Below are positions 8,761 through 17,877 of a DNA stretch of 45,256 nt, piece by piece (positions within the stretch are counted from its first letter, which is position 1; each line of letters begins with the position of its first letter). Made by a program: the position numbers and the translations under genes. Origin of the DNA: Paracoccus binzhouensis (GTDB lineage Bacteria > Pseudomonadota > Alphaproteobacteria > Rhodobacterales > Rhodobacteraceae); NCBI RefSeq assembly GCF_016446475.1, contig NZ_JAEHFP010000021.1, positions 1 through 45,256 on the forward strand. Direction: 5' to 3'. The notes under the pieces are model-generated. The model had not been told where the DNA came from, did no database searches, and was given only the letters and a program-made list of their open reading frames with translations.

Positions 8761-8805
8761 CGTTATGGTTCAATGGACATAACCAAGTGGCTGGACGTCT
8801 GGCAA
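8761..8805 (-). promoter_or_regulatory. Promoter of modABC with overlapping Mo-box (ModE-type operator)
   Basis: On the minus strand TTGCCA (8800-8805) and TTATGT (8777-8782) are separated by exactly 17 bases, a good sigma-70-type promoter. Over the -10 lies an inverted repeat CGTTAT-N11-CATAAC (8761-8783). The E. coli modA operator, as I recall it, has CGTTAT-N11-CATAACG, i.e. the same half-sites and spacing. A molybdate-loaded ModE-type protein bound here would block RNA polymerase, so repression at high molybdate is the natural reading. Confidence 0.7.
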
Positions 8806-8812
8806 CCGTTAT

Positions 8813-9169
8813 TTACGTTGAAACAGATCGCTGCCCGGCGCGCAGCCGCGCCAGTTGCCCGGCGCCCTGGTCGCGCAGCAGCGTCTCCAGCGCGCGGTAA
8901 TCGGCCAGCACCTGCCGGCCCCGTTCGGTCAGCTGGGCGCCGCCGCCCTTGGCGCCGCCGCGGCTGCTGTCGACAAGGGGTGCGTCGAAATGCGCATTCA
9001 TCTCCTCGACCAGCGACCAGGCGCGGCGATAGCTCATCTTCATGCGCCGCCCGGCGGCCGAGATCGAGCCTTCCTCGTCAATGCCTTGCAGCAGGTCGGC
9101 CTTGCCGCGCCCGAAGGTCAGGCCGGACTCGAAATGCAGGCGGAGGCTGAGCCGGGGATCGTTCGTCAT
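8813..9169 (-). CDS. ModE-like HTH regulator without molybdate-binding domain
   Basis: A 118-residue protein consisting essentially of one winged-helix domain. GSISAAGRRMKMSYRRAWSLVEEMN is the recognition region of the ModE/LysR-type N-terminal domain, followed by PLVDSSRGGAKGGGAQLTERG, the usual wing of ModE. Classic ModE adds a tandem MOP domain of about 120 residues that binds molybdate; here the reading frame stops right after the HTH domain and its short dimerising tail. The start is the ATG at 9169; an in-frame extension to 9247 shows no homology. Position upstream of modABC and the Mo-box suggest it controls the operon, but how it would sense molybdate is unclear. Confidence 0.8.
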   Translation of the reverse strand: MTNDPRLSLRLHFESGLTFGRGKADLLQGIDEEGSISAAGRRMKMSYRRAWSLVEEMNAHFDAPLVDSSRGGAKGGGAQLTERGRQVLADYRALETLLRDQGAGQLARLRAGQRSVST

Positions 9170-9191
9170 GGCCGCATCTTGCCCGGTTTCC

Positions 9192-9201
9192 GCAACGTTG
9201 C
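9192..9201. promoter_or_regulatory. 10-bp palindrome between modE-like gene and thiolase
   Basis: GCAACGTTGC is a perfect palindrome in the 104-base divergent gap, flanked by an outer CCCGG/CCGGG pair. It could be an operator of either gene; the binding protein is unknown. Confidence 0.3.
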
Positions 9202-9221
9202 AAGAGGCCGGGTCTTTTCCG

Positions 9222-9250
9222 TTCGCCGTGGCGCGGCTACGAGTCATAAA
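9222..9250 (+). promoter_or_regulatory. Possible promoter of the thiolase gene
   Basis: TTCGCC (9222-9227), 17 bases, CATAAA (9245-9250), followed 24 bases on by the thiolase ATG with a GGAGG ribosome site. The fit is moderate. Confidence 0.35.
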
Positions 9251-9273
9251 ATTCCAGCATGACCGGAGGAATC

Positions 9274-10455
9274 ATGTCCGAGAACGAAATCGTCATCCTG
9301 TCCGGGGCGCGCACGGCCATCGGCACCTTCGGCGGCAGCCTGGCGGGCGTGCCGCCGATCCAGCTGGCCGCGACCGTGACCCGCGCAGCGATCGAGCGCG
9401 CGGGCATCGGCGCCGATCGCATCGGCACCGTGGTCTTCGGCCATGTGCTGAACACCGAGCCGCGCGACATGTATCTGTCGCGCGTGGCGATGCTGGAAGC
9501 CGGGGTGCCCGACACCACGCCGGCGATGAACGTGAACCGGCTCTGCGGCTCGGGGGCGCAGGCCATCGTTTCGGCCGCGCAGGCGCTGATGCTGGGCGAT
9601 GCGGATTTCGCCGTGGCGGGCGGCGCGGAATCGATGAGCCGCGCGCCCTATGCGGTGCCCGCGGCGCGCTTCGGCGCCAAGATGGGCGACGTGCAGATGC
9701 TCGACATGATGGTCGGGGCGCTGACCTGCCCGATGGGCACCGGCCATATGGGCGTGACGGCCGAGAACGTCGCGCGCGAGCACGACATCTCGCGCCGGGC
9801 GCAGGACGAATTCGCGCTGGAAAGCCAGAAGCGCGCCGCCGCCGCCATCGCCGAGGGCCGCTTCAAGGAACAGATCGTGCCCATCGAGATCAAGACCCGC
9901 AAGGGCATGGTGGCCTTCGATACCGACGAGCACCCGAAGGCGACGGATCTGGAGAAACTGGCCGGGCTGAAGGCGGTGTTCCAGAAGGACGGCACGGTCA
10001 CCGCCGGCAATGCCTCGGGGATCAACGACGGCGCGGCGGCGCTGGTGCTGGCCCGGGCCGAGGCAGCGCAGACGGCGGGGGCCAGGCCGCTGTTCCGGGT
10101 GCTCGGCTATGCGGTGGCCGGCGTGCGGCCCGAGGTCATGGGCATCGGCCCGGTCCCGGCGGTTCAGGCGTTGCTGCAGCGCACCGGCCTGAAGGTGGGC
10201 GATTTCGACGTGATCGAATCGAACGAGGCTTTCGCGGCGCAGGCCTTGGCGGTGAACAAGGGGCTGGGCCTTGATCCCGCCCGCGTGAACCCGAACGGCG
10301 GCGCCATCGCGCTGGGCCATCCGGTCGGCGCGACCGGCGCCATCGTCACCGTCAAGGCCATGTACGAGCTGATGCGCACCGGCGGCCGCAAGGGCCTGAT
10401 CACCATGTGCATCGGCGGCGGCCAGGGTATCGCGCTGGCCATCGAGCGTATCTGA
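9274..10455 (+). CDS. Acetyl-CoA C-acyltransferase / beta-ketothiolase
   Basis: A 393-residue thiolase of normal length. Nucleophile Cys91 lies in NVNRLCGSGAQA, the catalytic His in GGAIALGHPVGATGA, and the second Cys in CIGGGQG close to the C-terminus. The NEAFAAQ motif is also present. It condenses or cleaves acetyl-CoA units, serving polyhydroxybutyrate synthesis, ketone use or beta-oxidation. No phaB or fadB gene is adjacent, so the pathway is open. The ATG at 9274 is preceded by GGAGG at good spacing; an upstream in-frame ATG at 9259 has no site. A strong terminator follows. Confidence 0.92.
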   Translation: MSENEIVILSGARTAIGTFGGSLAGVPPIQLAATVTRAAIERAGIGADRIGTVVFGHVLNTEPRDMYLSRVAMLEAGVPDTTPAMNVNRLCGSGAQAIVSAAQALMLGDADFAVAGGAESMSRAPYAVPAARFGAKMGDVQMLDMMVGALTCPMGTGHMGVTAENVAREHDISRRAQDEFALESQKRAAAAIAEGRFKEQIVPIEIKTRKGMVAFDTDEHPKATDLEKLAGLKAVFQKDGTVTAGNASGINDGAAALVLARAEAAQTAGARPLFRVLGYAVAGVRPEVMGIGPVPAVQALLQRTGLKVGDFDVIESNEAFAAQALAVNKGLGLDPARVNPNGGAIALGHPVGATGAIVTVKAMYELMRTGGRKGLITMCIGGGQGIALAIERI

Positions 10456-10465
10456 TTCCGTTTCG

Positions 10466-10490
10466 ACCCGGCCTCCCATCGGGGCCGGGT
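10466..10490 (+). terminator. Intrinsic terminator of the thiolase gene
   Basis: An 8-bp perfect stem (10466-10473 with 10483-10490), a 9-base loop, then TTCTGTCT. It begins 10 bases after the stop codon. Confidence 0.7.
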
Positions 10491-10508
10491 TTCTGTCTGC
10501 CGCGCCGC

Positions 10509-10566
10509 ATGAGTATTTATGGAACGAAGAAGCGCTGGTTTGGCTTCTTCGTTCCAGAAATACTCA
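10509..10566. repeat. Long inverted repeat between gene ends (copy B)
   Basis: Arms 10510-10533 and 10543-10566 are 24 bases each with a single mismatch, opening TGAGTATTT and containing GGAACGAAGAAGC, around a 9-base loop. It lies 18 bases beyond the thiolase terminator, so it is not simply that gene's terminator. It shares the GNGTATTT/AAATACNC ends with the repeat at 5503-5571, suggesting one family of intergenic hairpin elements. Confidence 0.8.
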
Positions 10567-10640
10567 AAGAGCCTCTCCAGCCTTACCAAGCGTCCCGGTC
10601 GTGAGCCGATCACAAGGACAGGCGACAAGGCATGCGGCTG

Positions 10641-10861
10641 AAATGGAACGGGCCGCTCTGCTGGAGAACGGCCCGCGAGATCCACGGAGATGGTCCGGTT
10701 AGGGTTGGTGCCCACCGTCCCAGCCAAGGTTTACGACCCTTGGGGCTGCCCTCAGGCCACGGCCCCCCTGACTGTCCCGACACCTCTCTCCAATATCACT
10801 CTCGACACTGGACCACCTCCTTTCAATAAGTTGCCGTATGGGTTCAGCCTGCCACAGAACC
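10641..10861 (-). ncRNA. Candidate structured small transcript with embedded mini-ORF
   Basis: This stretch lies between the queuosine transporter stop and the repeat at 10509-10566. Read on the minus strand it holds, in order: a GGTTC...GAACC hairpin (10841-10861), a 15-base sequence complementary to the 16S rRNA tail (10809-10823), an 18-codon ORF (10752-10808), a 6-bp hairpin CCAAGG-N8-CCTTGG (10724-10743), and a 7-bp GC hairpin (10649-10675) followed by a short T-rich stretch, which looks like a terminator. No larger gene fits. Nothing downstream is on the same strand, so it would be a free-standing RNA of about 210 bases. I do not recognise an Rfam family; promoter not convincingly seen. 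Confidence 0.4.
10752..10808 (-). CDS. 18-residue mini-ORF with very strong ribosome binding site
   Basis: GTG start at 10808, stop at 10752, encoding MSRVILERGVGTVRGAVA. The start is preceded, at normal spacing, by GAAAGGAGGTGGTCC. This can pair over 15 positions with the conserved 16S rRNA tail GGAUCACCUCCUUUC, with one G-U wobble, far more than an ordinary Shine-Dalgarno site. The peptide is small, basic and has no membrane segment. It could be a translated regulatory peptide, or the ORF may be incidental and the pairing sequence itself the functional part. No function is assigned. Confidence 0.35.
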   Translation of the reverse strand: MSRVILERGVGTVRGAVA

Positions 10862-10875
10862 ATTGACAGTCAATG
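10861..10875. promoter_or_regulatory. 15-base palindrome CATTGAC-A-GTCAATG
   Basis: Perfect 7-base arms around one base, overlapping the stop codon of the queuosine transporter gene and lying just upstream of the small-transcript candidate. It offers a TTGACT -35-like hexamer on the minus strand. It may be an operator or promoter part; no matching -10 at 16-18 bases is evident. Confidence 0.35.
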
Positions 10876-11484
10876 AATTTGCGCGCGGCGCTGGATCAAA
10901 TTTCCGACGACGATGCGGAACGGCACGAGCGCCACCACTGCCTGCGCAAGCTTCACCGAACAGTCCGCGACGGCCAGGGAAACCCAGAGCGGCTGCACCG
11001 GGCCATGACCCAGCAGCGGAACCAGCTCATTTGCCCAGGAAACATCGTCCCCGGGGAAGATCGGCGTCAGCTGCGCGGCAAAGGCGATGCTGAAGAAGAC
11101 GGCAGTATCGAAGATCGAGCCGGCGACGCTGGCCGCCAGGGGTGGTAGCCACCAGTTGTATTTTCGCAACTGGTTGAAGACGGCAATGTCCATCAGCTGC
11201 GCCGAAAGGAAGGCCGCGCCCGAGGCGACGGCGATGCGCAGCGTGGTCTTGTCCATGCCGGCGGCGACCAGCGAGCACAGCACGCCGGTCACGAAGCCGG
11301 CATAGACCACCTTGCGCGCGGCCGCCGGGCCATAGACCCGGTTCATGATGTCGGTCACCAGGAAGGCGACCGGATAGGTCAGCGCCCCCCAGGTCAGCCA
11401 GGCGCCCAGCAGGTGCTGGACCAGGATGTTCGAGGCCACCACGACGATGGCCATGGCGATGACGCCGGGAAGGAGGCGGGGCAT
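10870..11484 (-). CDS. yhhQ: Queuosine precursor transporter (YhhQ/VUT family)
   Basis: A 204-residue membrane protein with about six hydrophobic segments. GALTYPVAFLVTDIMNRVYGP near residue 40 is the VUT/YhhQ signature, with the conserved Pro and Asp-Asn pair; AASVAGSIFDTAVFF and WVSLAVADCSVKL follow as usual. Family members import the queuosine precursors preQ0/preQ1 for tRNA modification. The ATG at 11484 begins the family start. It has its own promoter upstream. No preQ1 riboswitch could be recognised in the leader. Confidence 0.87.
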   Translation of the reverse strand: MPRLLPGVIAMAIVVVASNILVQHLLGAWLTWGALTYPVAFLVTDIMNRVYGPAAARKVVYAGFVTGVLCSLVAAGMDKTTLRIAVASGAAFLSAQLMDIAVFNQLRKYNWWLPPLAASVAGSIFDTAVFFSIAFAAQLTPIFPGDDVSWANELVPLLGHGPVQPLWVSLAVADCSVKLAQAVVALVPFRIVVGNLIQRRAQIH

Positions 11485-11540
11485 GTCTGGTTTTCCGTTT
11501 TGGCAAGGTCGCGGAGACTCGGCCCCGTCCGGGGCAAGGC

Positions 11541-11569
11541 CGCATAAGGCCGTCCGGGGCTTCTGTCAA
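11541..11569 (-). promoter_or_regulatory. Promoter of the queuosine precursor transporter gene
   Basis: On the minus strand TTGACA (11564-11569), a 17-base spacer, then TATGCG (11541-11546), about 57 bases before the start codon. The -35 is a perfect match and the -10 is moderate. Confidence 0.5.
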
Positions 11570-11611
11570 TGTTCTTCTGCAGGCCCGTGGTGCGGCCCGG
11601 GCCGGCAAAGC

Positions 11612-12580
11612 CTATTCCGCCACCCGGTATTCCACCAGTTCGGTGCGCTGCAGCCAGCCGAAATTGTCGTCCGAGATCAGGGTGATGCGGATGCCCTGCC
11701 CGTCGTGCCAGACCGAGATCCCCTCGAGGTTGTCATATTGCAGCGGCCGCGATTCCAGCAGCACCCTTTCGTTCGAGACGCCGCTGTCCGACAGGTCGAA
11801 GCGGCGGATGCGGGCGCGAAAGCCCAGGAGGCCCTTGAAGTCGCGCTCGAGCAGGTAGAAGCGCCCGTCCGGGCCGATATCGGCGCCGACCGCCAGCCAG
11901 TCGCCCGAGCGCGGGATCGAGAAGGGCTGGTCCCATTTGCCGTCCCGCCAGCGCCAGACCGGGAAGGGCCGGGTCAGCGCCCCGGACCGTTCGGGCAGGG
12001 TCAGGAGCGTGCCGTTGGGCAGGATCGCCAGCGCCTCCAGCGAGGAATTGCGCTGCATGGTCTTGAAGGCGGGCGGCCGGGGCAGGGGCTTGGCAGGGCT
12101 GTCGGGCGTGTCGTGACGGGCGATGCGGGTCAGCCCCTCGAAGCTGACCCAGATCGTGCCGTCGGGCGCGATGGCCAGCCCCTCGCTGTCGCCCTGCCAA
12201 CCGGGTTTCAGCGGCTTGCCGGCGCTGTCGCGCAGCCGGGCGCGGCCGGCCAGCTCCAGCCCGCGGATGCGGCCCTGGGCGTCGCGTTCGACGCTGCCCC
12301 AGCGGATGGTGGCGCGGTCCGAGAGCGCGGTGAAGCGGCTGCCGTCGGCGCTGATCTCGATGCCCGAGAAGCCGCCAAAGCTTTCGTCCTGCAGCTGCCA
12401 GACATAGGTCGCGACGTAATCGACGCGCGGCGCCGGGGGGGCCGGATCGGCCGCGCAGGCCGAGGAGGCAGAGAGCAGCAGCAGCGACAGCGCAAGGCTC
12501 GGCAGGCGGCGGGGCCGCCCTCCTGCCAAGCCGCCGGCCGGGCCGCCGCGCCCTAGCGGGCGGTGGCGACGACCTGGCAT
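11612..12580 (-). CDS. Esterase-like / phytase-like exported protein
   Basis: About 322 residues from the ATG at 12580. After an Arg-rich n-region, LPSLALSLLLLSASSACA forms a signal sequence, probably cut before ADPAPP. The mature part is a beta-propeller-like esterase-like phytase-family domain: FGGFSGIEISADGSRFTALSDRA, QGDSEGLAIAPDGTIWVSFE, NSSLEALAILPNGTLL and YDNLEGISVW are the repeated blades with acidic turn residues. True substrate unknown. The start is uncertain: a TTG at 12529, 23 bases after the mepA stop, would give a tighter signal peptide, while 12580 overlaps mepA by 28 bases. Last gene of a four-gene minus-strand unit. Confidence 0.72.
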   Translation of the reverse strand: MPGRRHRPLGRGGPAGGLAGGRPRRLPSLALSLLLLSASSACAADPAPPAPRVDYVATYVWQLQDESFGGFSGIEISADGSRFTALSDRATIRWGSVERDAQGRIRGLELAGRARLRDSAGKPLKPGWQGDSEGLAIAPDGTIWVSFEGLTRIARHDTPDSPAKPLPRPPAFKTMQRNSSLEALAILPNGTLLTLPERSGALTRPFPVWRWRDGKWDQPFSIPRSGDWLAVGADIGPDGRFYLLERDFKGLLGFRARIRRFDLSDSGVSNERVLLESRPLQYDNLEGISVWHDGQGIRITLISDDNFGWLQRTELVEYRVAE

Positions 12581-13425
12581 TGACGGGGCATCTCGCTCAG
12601 CCGGAAGCTGCGGGGGTGGCGATAGTTCGGATCGGGCGGCACCGGCTTGACCCGGCTGGGATCGATGCGGTTCTTGATCCATTCTGCCGCCTCGGCGCAG
12701 CCGTCACCGGGGGGCGGCGCGTCCTGCTGTTGGCAGACCGAGCCCGCCGGGCAGGCCAGCCGGACGTGGAAGTGATAGTCGTGGCCGCCCAGCGGCCGGA
12801 TCTTGCGCAGATAGCTGCGGTCGCCGGTCTCGGCCTGGCACATGGCCAGCTTGGCGACGGGATCGACGAAGATGCGCTCGACCCGCGGGTCGCGGGCGGC
12901 GGCGCGCATGATCGCCATGTGCCCGCCGCTCCACAGGGCCGAGGGCGCGGTGCCGGCCTTGTTCACCACCGATTGCGACGAGATCCTTTCGCGCTGCGCC
13001 GCGGTCAGGCGCAGGCTTTGCGGCGGCAGCATCCAGATGTCGGCGTCAAGCCCGGACTGGTGGCTGGCATGGCCCGAGGTCATCGGCCCGCCGCGAGGCT
13101 GGCCCATGTCGCCGATATAAAGCCCCTGCCAGCCGACCTGGCGCGCGGCCTGCGACAGGCCGATCAGGAAGCTGACCAGCTCGGGATGGCCCCAGTTGCG
13201 GTTCCGCGACAGGCGCATGGCCTGCCAGGTCGGGCCGGATTCCGGCAGCTGCACGGCGCCCGAGACGCAGCCCTTGGAATAGAACCCGATCGAGACCGGG
13301 GCGCCGCCGGTCGGGCCGGGGACGGCACCGAAGACGCTGCGGGCCAGCGGGTCGGCCCCGGCGGGCTGCGTCAGGCCAAGCCCGGTCAGCGCCAGCACGA
13401 CGGCGGTCAGGAATTTGCGGATCAC
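12553..13425 (-). CDS. mepA: Penicillin-insensitive murein endopeptidase MepA
   Basis: A 290-residue exported zinc peptidase from the GTG at 13425, which overlaps the upstream transporter stop (GTGA). The signal peptide is IRKFLTAVVLALTGLGLTQPAGA. Zinc ligands of the LAS family are visible in GHASHQSGLDADIWM (His and Asp) and HDYHFHVRL (HxH). The N-terminal FGAVPGPTGGAPVSIGFYSKGCVSGA block and the Cys residues match E. coli MepA, which cuts D-Ala-mDAP cross-links in peptidoglycan. Family length is about 270-300, so it is full length. Confidence 0.9.
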   Translation of the reverse strand: MIRKFLTAVVLALTGLGLTQPAGADPLARSVFGAVPGPTGGAPVSIGFYSKGCVSGAVQLPESGPTWQAMRLSRNRNWGHPELVSFLIGLSQAARQVGWQGLYIGDMGQPRGGPMTSGHASHQSGLDADIWMLPPQSLRLTAAQRERISSQSVVNKAGTAPSALWSGGHMAIMRAAARDPRVERIFVDPVAKLAMCQAETGDRSYLRKIRPLGGHDYHFHVRLACPAGSVCQQQDAPPPGDGCAEAAEWIKNRIDPSRVKPVPPDPNYRHPRSFRLSEMPRQCQVVATAR

Positions 13426-14780
13426 TGCTCGGCCCCTCCTTCTGCTTTGACCCAGCCTAGCAGAACCAGCGCCAGAAGGAACATCACGATGAGCGGAGAG
13501 ATGCCGAGCCGTTGGCTTCCGGTCACATCCGTCACCACGGCGACCAGCAGCGGCGCCAGGAAGGCCGTCGCCTTGCCCGACAGCGCGTACAGGCCAAAGG
13601 CCTCGGTGGCGCGCTCGGGCGTGGTGTGGCGCACCATCATCGTGCGGCTGGCCGATTGCAGCGCGCCGCCGGCGCCGCCGATCAGTGCGCCGCACAGGAA
13701 GAACAGCGCATCGGGCAGGCGCGAGCCCTGGGCCAGCGGCAGGCCCAGGACCTGCTCGCGGCTCATGCCGGTCAGCAGGATGCAGACCAGGGTCAGCACC
13801 AGCGAGCAGGCGACGATGACTGGCTTCGGCCCCCAGCGGTGGTCGGCGCGGCCGCCGATCCAGCTGATGACGGCGGCCGAGACGGCGCTGACCACGCCAA
13901 AGACCCCGGCCAGGAAGACCGGCCAGCCCAGCACCGTGCCGGCATAGACGCCGCCGAAGGCGTAAAGCGCGTTCAGCGCATCGCGCGAGAACATCGACGA
14001 GGCCAGCCAGGCCGCCAGCGAATGCCGCCAGCGCAGGCTGGCAAGCAGCCGGCCCAGTTCCGCCACGGCCGCGCCAAGCCGCAGCGGCCGGCGCGGCCCC
14101 GGCGTCTCGGGCACCCAAAGCGCGAAGGGGAGCATGAAGACCAGATACCACAGCGCGGTGAAGGGCCCCGCTGCCCGCGTGCCCTCGCGCAGCGCCGGAT
14201 CAAGGCCCAGCACCGGCGCGATGCCCAGCATGGTGTGGCCGGTCCGGGCGTTCTCGGCCAGAAGCAGCAGCACCACGGCCAGCGCGATCACCCCGCCGAG
14301 ATAGCCGAAGGCGAAGCCCGATCCCGAGATGCGGCCGATGTCCCGATGCGGCGCCAGGCCCGGCAGCAGGGCATTGGTGAAGATGGTGGCGAATTCCATG
14401 CCGATCAGCCCGATCCCGAAGCTGACGATGGCCAGATGCAGGTTCGGCTGGTCCGGCACCAGGAACCACAGGCCCCAGGCGCCGGCCATGTAGAAGCCGG
14501 AAAAGATCCAGACCCAGACCAGCCGCCGGCCGGTATTGTCGGCGATGGCGCCCAGCACCGGCGCCAGCACCGCGATGATCACCCCGCAGATGCCCAGCCC
14601 GTAGCCCCAGAGCGACTGCGCCGCCGCCCCTGCCGCCTCGGGCGTCATGCCCTGCGCGGCATAGTGCTGGCGGGCGACCTCGGCGTAATAGACCGGGAAG
14701 ATGAAGGTCATCAGCAGCGTCGCGAAGGGCTGGCTGGCCCAGTCGAAGAACCACCAGCCCCAGATGCGCCTGCGTTCCAT
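13422..14780 (-). CDS. MFS transporter of the UMF1 / Atg22-like family
   Basis: A 452-residue polytopic protein with about twelve hydrophobic segments. WWFFDWASQPFATLLMTFIFPVYY near the start is typical of the UMF1 family, whose eukaryotic relative Atg22 exports amino acids from the vacuole. GAIADNTGRR and GGRADHRWGPKP are the two MFS loop 2-3 motifs. Substrate unknown. I choose the ATG at 14780, which has a GGGGGA ribosome site; an in-frame extension to 14816 has no homology. The stop overlaps the mepA GTG, and a thioesterase-like gene lies 51 bases upstream, so these form one transcript. Confidence 0.83.
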   Translation of the reverse strand: MERRRIWGWWFFDWASQPFATLLMTFIFPVYYAEVARQHYAAQGMTPEAAGAAAQSLWGYGLGICGVIIAVLAPVLGAIADNTGRRLVWVWIFSGFYMAGAWGLWFLVPDQPNLHLAIVSFGIGLIGMEFATIFTNALLPGLAPHRDIGRISGSGFAFGYLGGVIALAVVLLLLAENARTGHTMLGIAPVLGLDPALREGTRAAGPFTALWYLVFMLPFALWVPETPGPRRPLRLGAAVAELGRLLASLRWRHSLAAWLASSMFSRDALNALYAFGGVYAGTVLGWPVFLAGVFGVVSAVSAAVISWIGGRADHRWGPKPVIVACSLVLTLVCILLTGMSREQVLGLPLAQGSRLPDALFFLCGALIGGAGGALQSASRTMMVRHTTPERATEAFGLYALSGKATAFLAPLLVAVVTDVTGSQRLGISPLIVMFLLALVLLGWVKAEGGAEQ

Positions 14781-14831
14781 GATGGTCCCCCGCCCCGTTT
14801 GCCGTTCGGGGCGCATAAGGCCCCAGCACGG

Positions 14832-15404
14832 TCAGGCTGGCAAGTCGGCATTCCGGTCGGCGGCCGCGATCGGCGGCAGCACCGGCGGCCAGGGCCGCTG
14901 GGCATCCGCCGCGATCCAGGCCTGCACCCAGCCCGGCAGTTCGGGGCTTTCCGGGTCGCGCCCGGCCGCCTGCATCAGCCGCGCCGGCGCGACGATGCCC
15001 TGGGCCGAGGTGATGGCGCCGCGCAGCAGCATGTGGTTGCAGCACTCGCCCGCCCGCCACATGCTTTGCTCCATGTAAAGGAAACGCGCGTCCCAGCCCA
15101 AGGTGCGCGAGACCATGGTGAAGCGCTGGAACCCCTTGATCCGCCGCCGGTAGCGCACGGTATTTCCGGCCACGGTGATGCCCCAGCCGTTTTCCCGCAT
15201 CGTGTCGATGATGCCGGTGCGCACCGCCATGGGCAGCCGGCCGAGGTCGTAAAGCGTCAGCGTGCGGCCGTTGTTCAGCTCGATCCACGGGTCCAGGTCC
15301 CAGGGCCAGCAGCGATGGGTCGAGACATGCGCGTCCAGCACCCCGATCCGGGGGCTGCGGCGGAACTTCAGCATCTCCTTGGCAAAGCGGAGCATGGGAT
15401 ACAT
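14832..15404 (-). CDS. Acyl-CoA thioesterase-like protein (THEM6-like hotdog fold)
   Basis: A 190-residue protein. The motif VLDAHVSTHRCWPWDLDPWIELNNGRTLTLYDLGR is that of the THEM6-like thioesterase superfamily, where an N-terminal Trp-Asp-Asp-Asn pattern replaces the usual hotdog active-site helix. RIKGFQRFTMVSRTLGWDARFLYMEQSMW continues the sheet. Members are thought to hydrolyse acyl thioesters, but the natural substrate is unproven. First gene of the transporter-mepA-esterase unit, divergent from yggT. Confidence 0.75.
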   Translation of the reverse strand: MYPMLRFAKEMLKFRRSPRIGVLDAHVSTHRCWPWDLDPWIELNNGRTLTLYDLGRLPMAVRTGIIDTMRENGWGITVAGNTVRYRRRIKGFQRFTMVSRTLGWDARFLYMEQSMWRAGECCNHMLLRGAITSAQGIVAPARLMQAAGRDPESPELPGWVQAWIAADAQRPWPPVLPPIAAADRNADLPA

Positions 15405-15493
15405 GGGCGGCGTCCTTCTGCCTTGGGCAACGCCGCGGGGCTAGCGGCGACCCGCCGGGGCGTCAATCGGAACGCTGCGGCCATGCTTGCGGC

Positions 15494-15522
15494 TTGCGCA
15501 AGGCGGATGCCTGCCTTACCTG
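15494..15522 (+). promoter_or_regulatory. Possible promoter of yggT-recQ
   Basis: TTGCGC (15494-15499), 17 bases, TACCTG (15517-15522), 27 bases before the yggT ATG. The fit is moderate. Confidence 0.32.
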
Positions 15523-15549
15523 TCCGGGGAACAGCCGGAAGGGAATGGA

Positions 15550-15843
15550 ATGGGCACGCTCTACGAAGCCTTGATGCTGATACTCGACGTGGTCTGGTTC
15601 GTGATGATCGCCCATATCATCATGTCCTGGCTGATCAACTTCCAGGTGCTGAACCTGCGCCAGCCGCTGATCTGGCAGGTCTGGAACGGGCTCAATCGCC
15701 TGCTGGAGCCGATCTATGCCCCGGTGCGGTCGATCCTGCCCAATACCGGCGGGCTGGACCTGGCGCCGCTGGTGGTGTTCATCGCCATCATCATCCTGCA
15801 GCGCGCGCTCGCCAACAACGCCGGCTGGTTCTACGGCTTCTAG
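15550..15843 (+). CDS. YggT family membrane protein
   Basis: A 97-residue protein with two hydrophobic segments: ALMLILDVVWFVMIAHIIMSWL near the N-terminus and LAPLVVFIAIIILQRAL near the C-terminus. Between them lies RLLEPIYAPVRSILPNTGGLD, the YggT family signature (PxRxxLP...DlsP). Function not established; in other bacteria the family is tied to osmotic stress or division. The ATG at 15550 has AAGGGA just upstream. It abuts recQ with no gap (TAG then ATG), so they are co-transcribed. Confidence 0.87.
   Translation: MGTLYEALMLILDVVWFVMIAHIIMSWLINFQVLNLRQPLIWQVWNGLNRLLEPIYAPVRSILPNTGGLDLAPLVVFIAIIILQRALANNAGWFYGF

Positions 15844-17877
<2,034 letters not shown>

Noticed and set aside
11485..11611. 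A preQ1 riboswitch before the queuosine-precursor transporter
   Set aside because: Looked for because the family often has one. No short pseudoknot-type aptamer sequence could be recognised.
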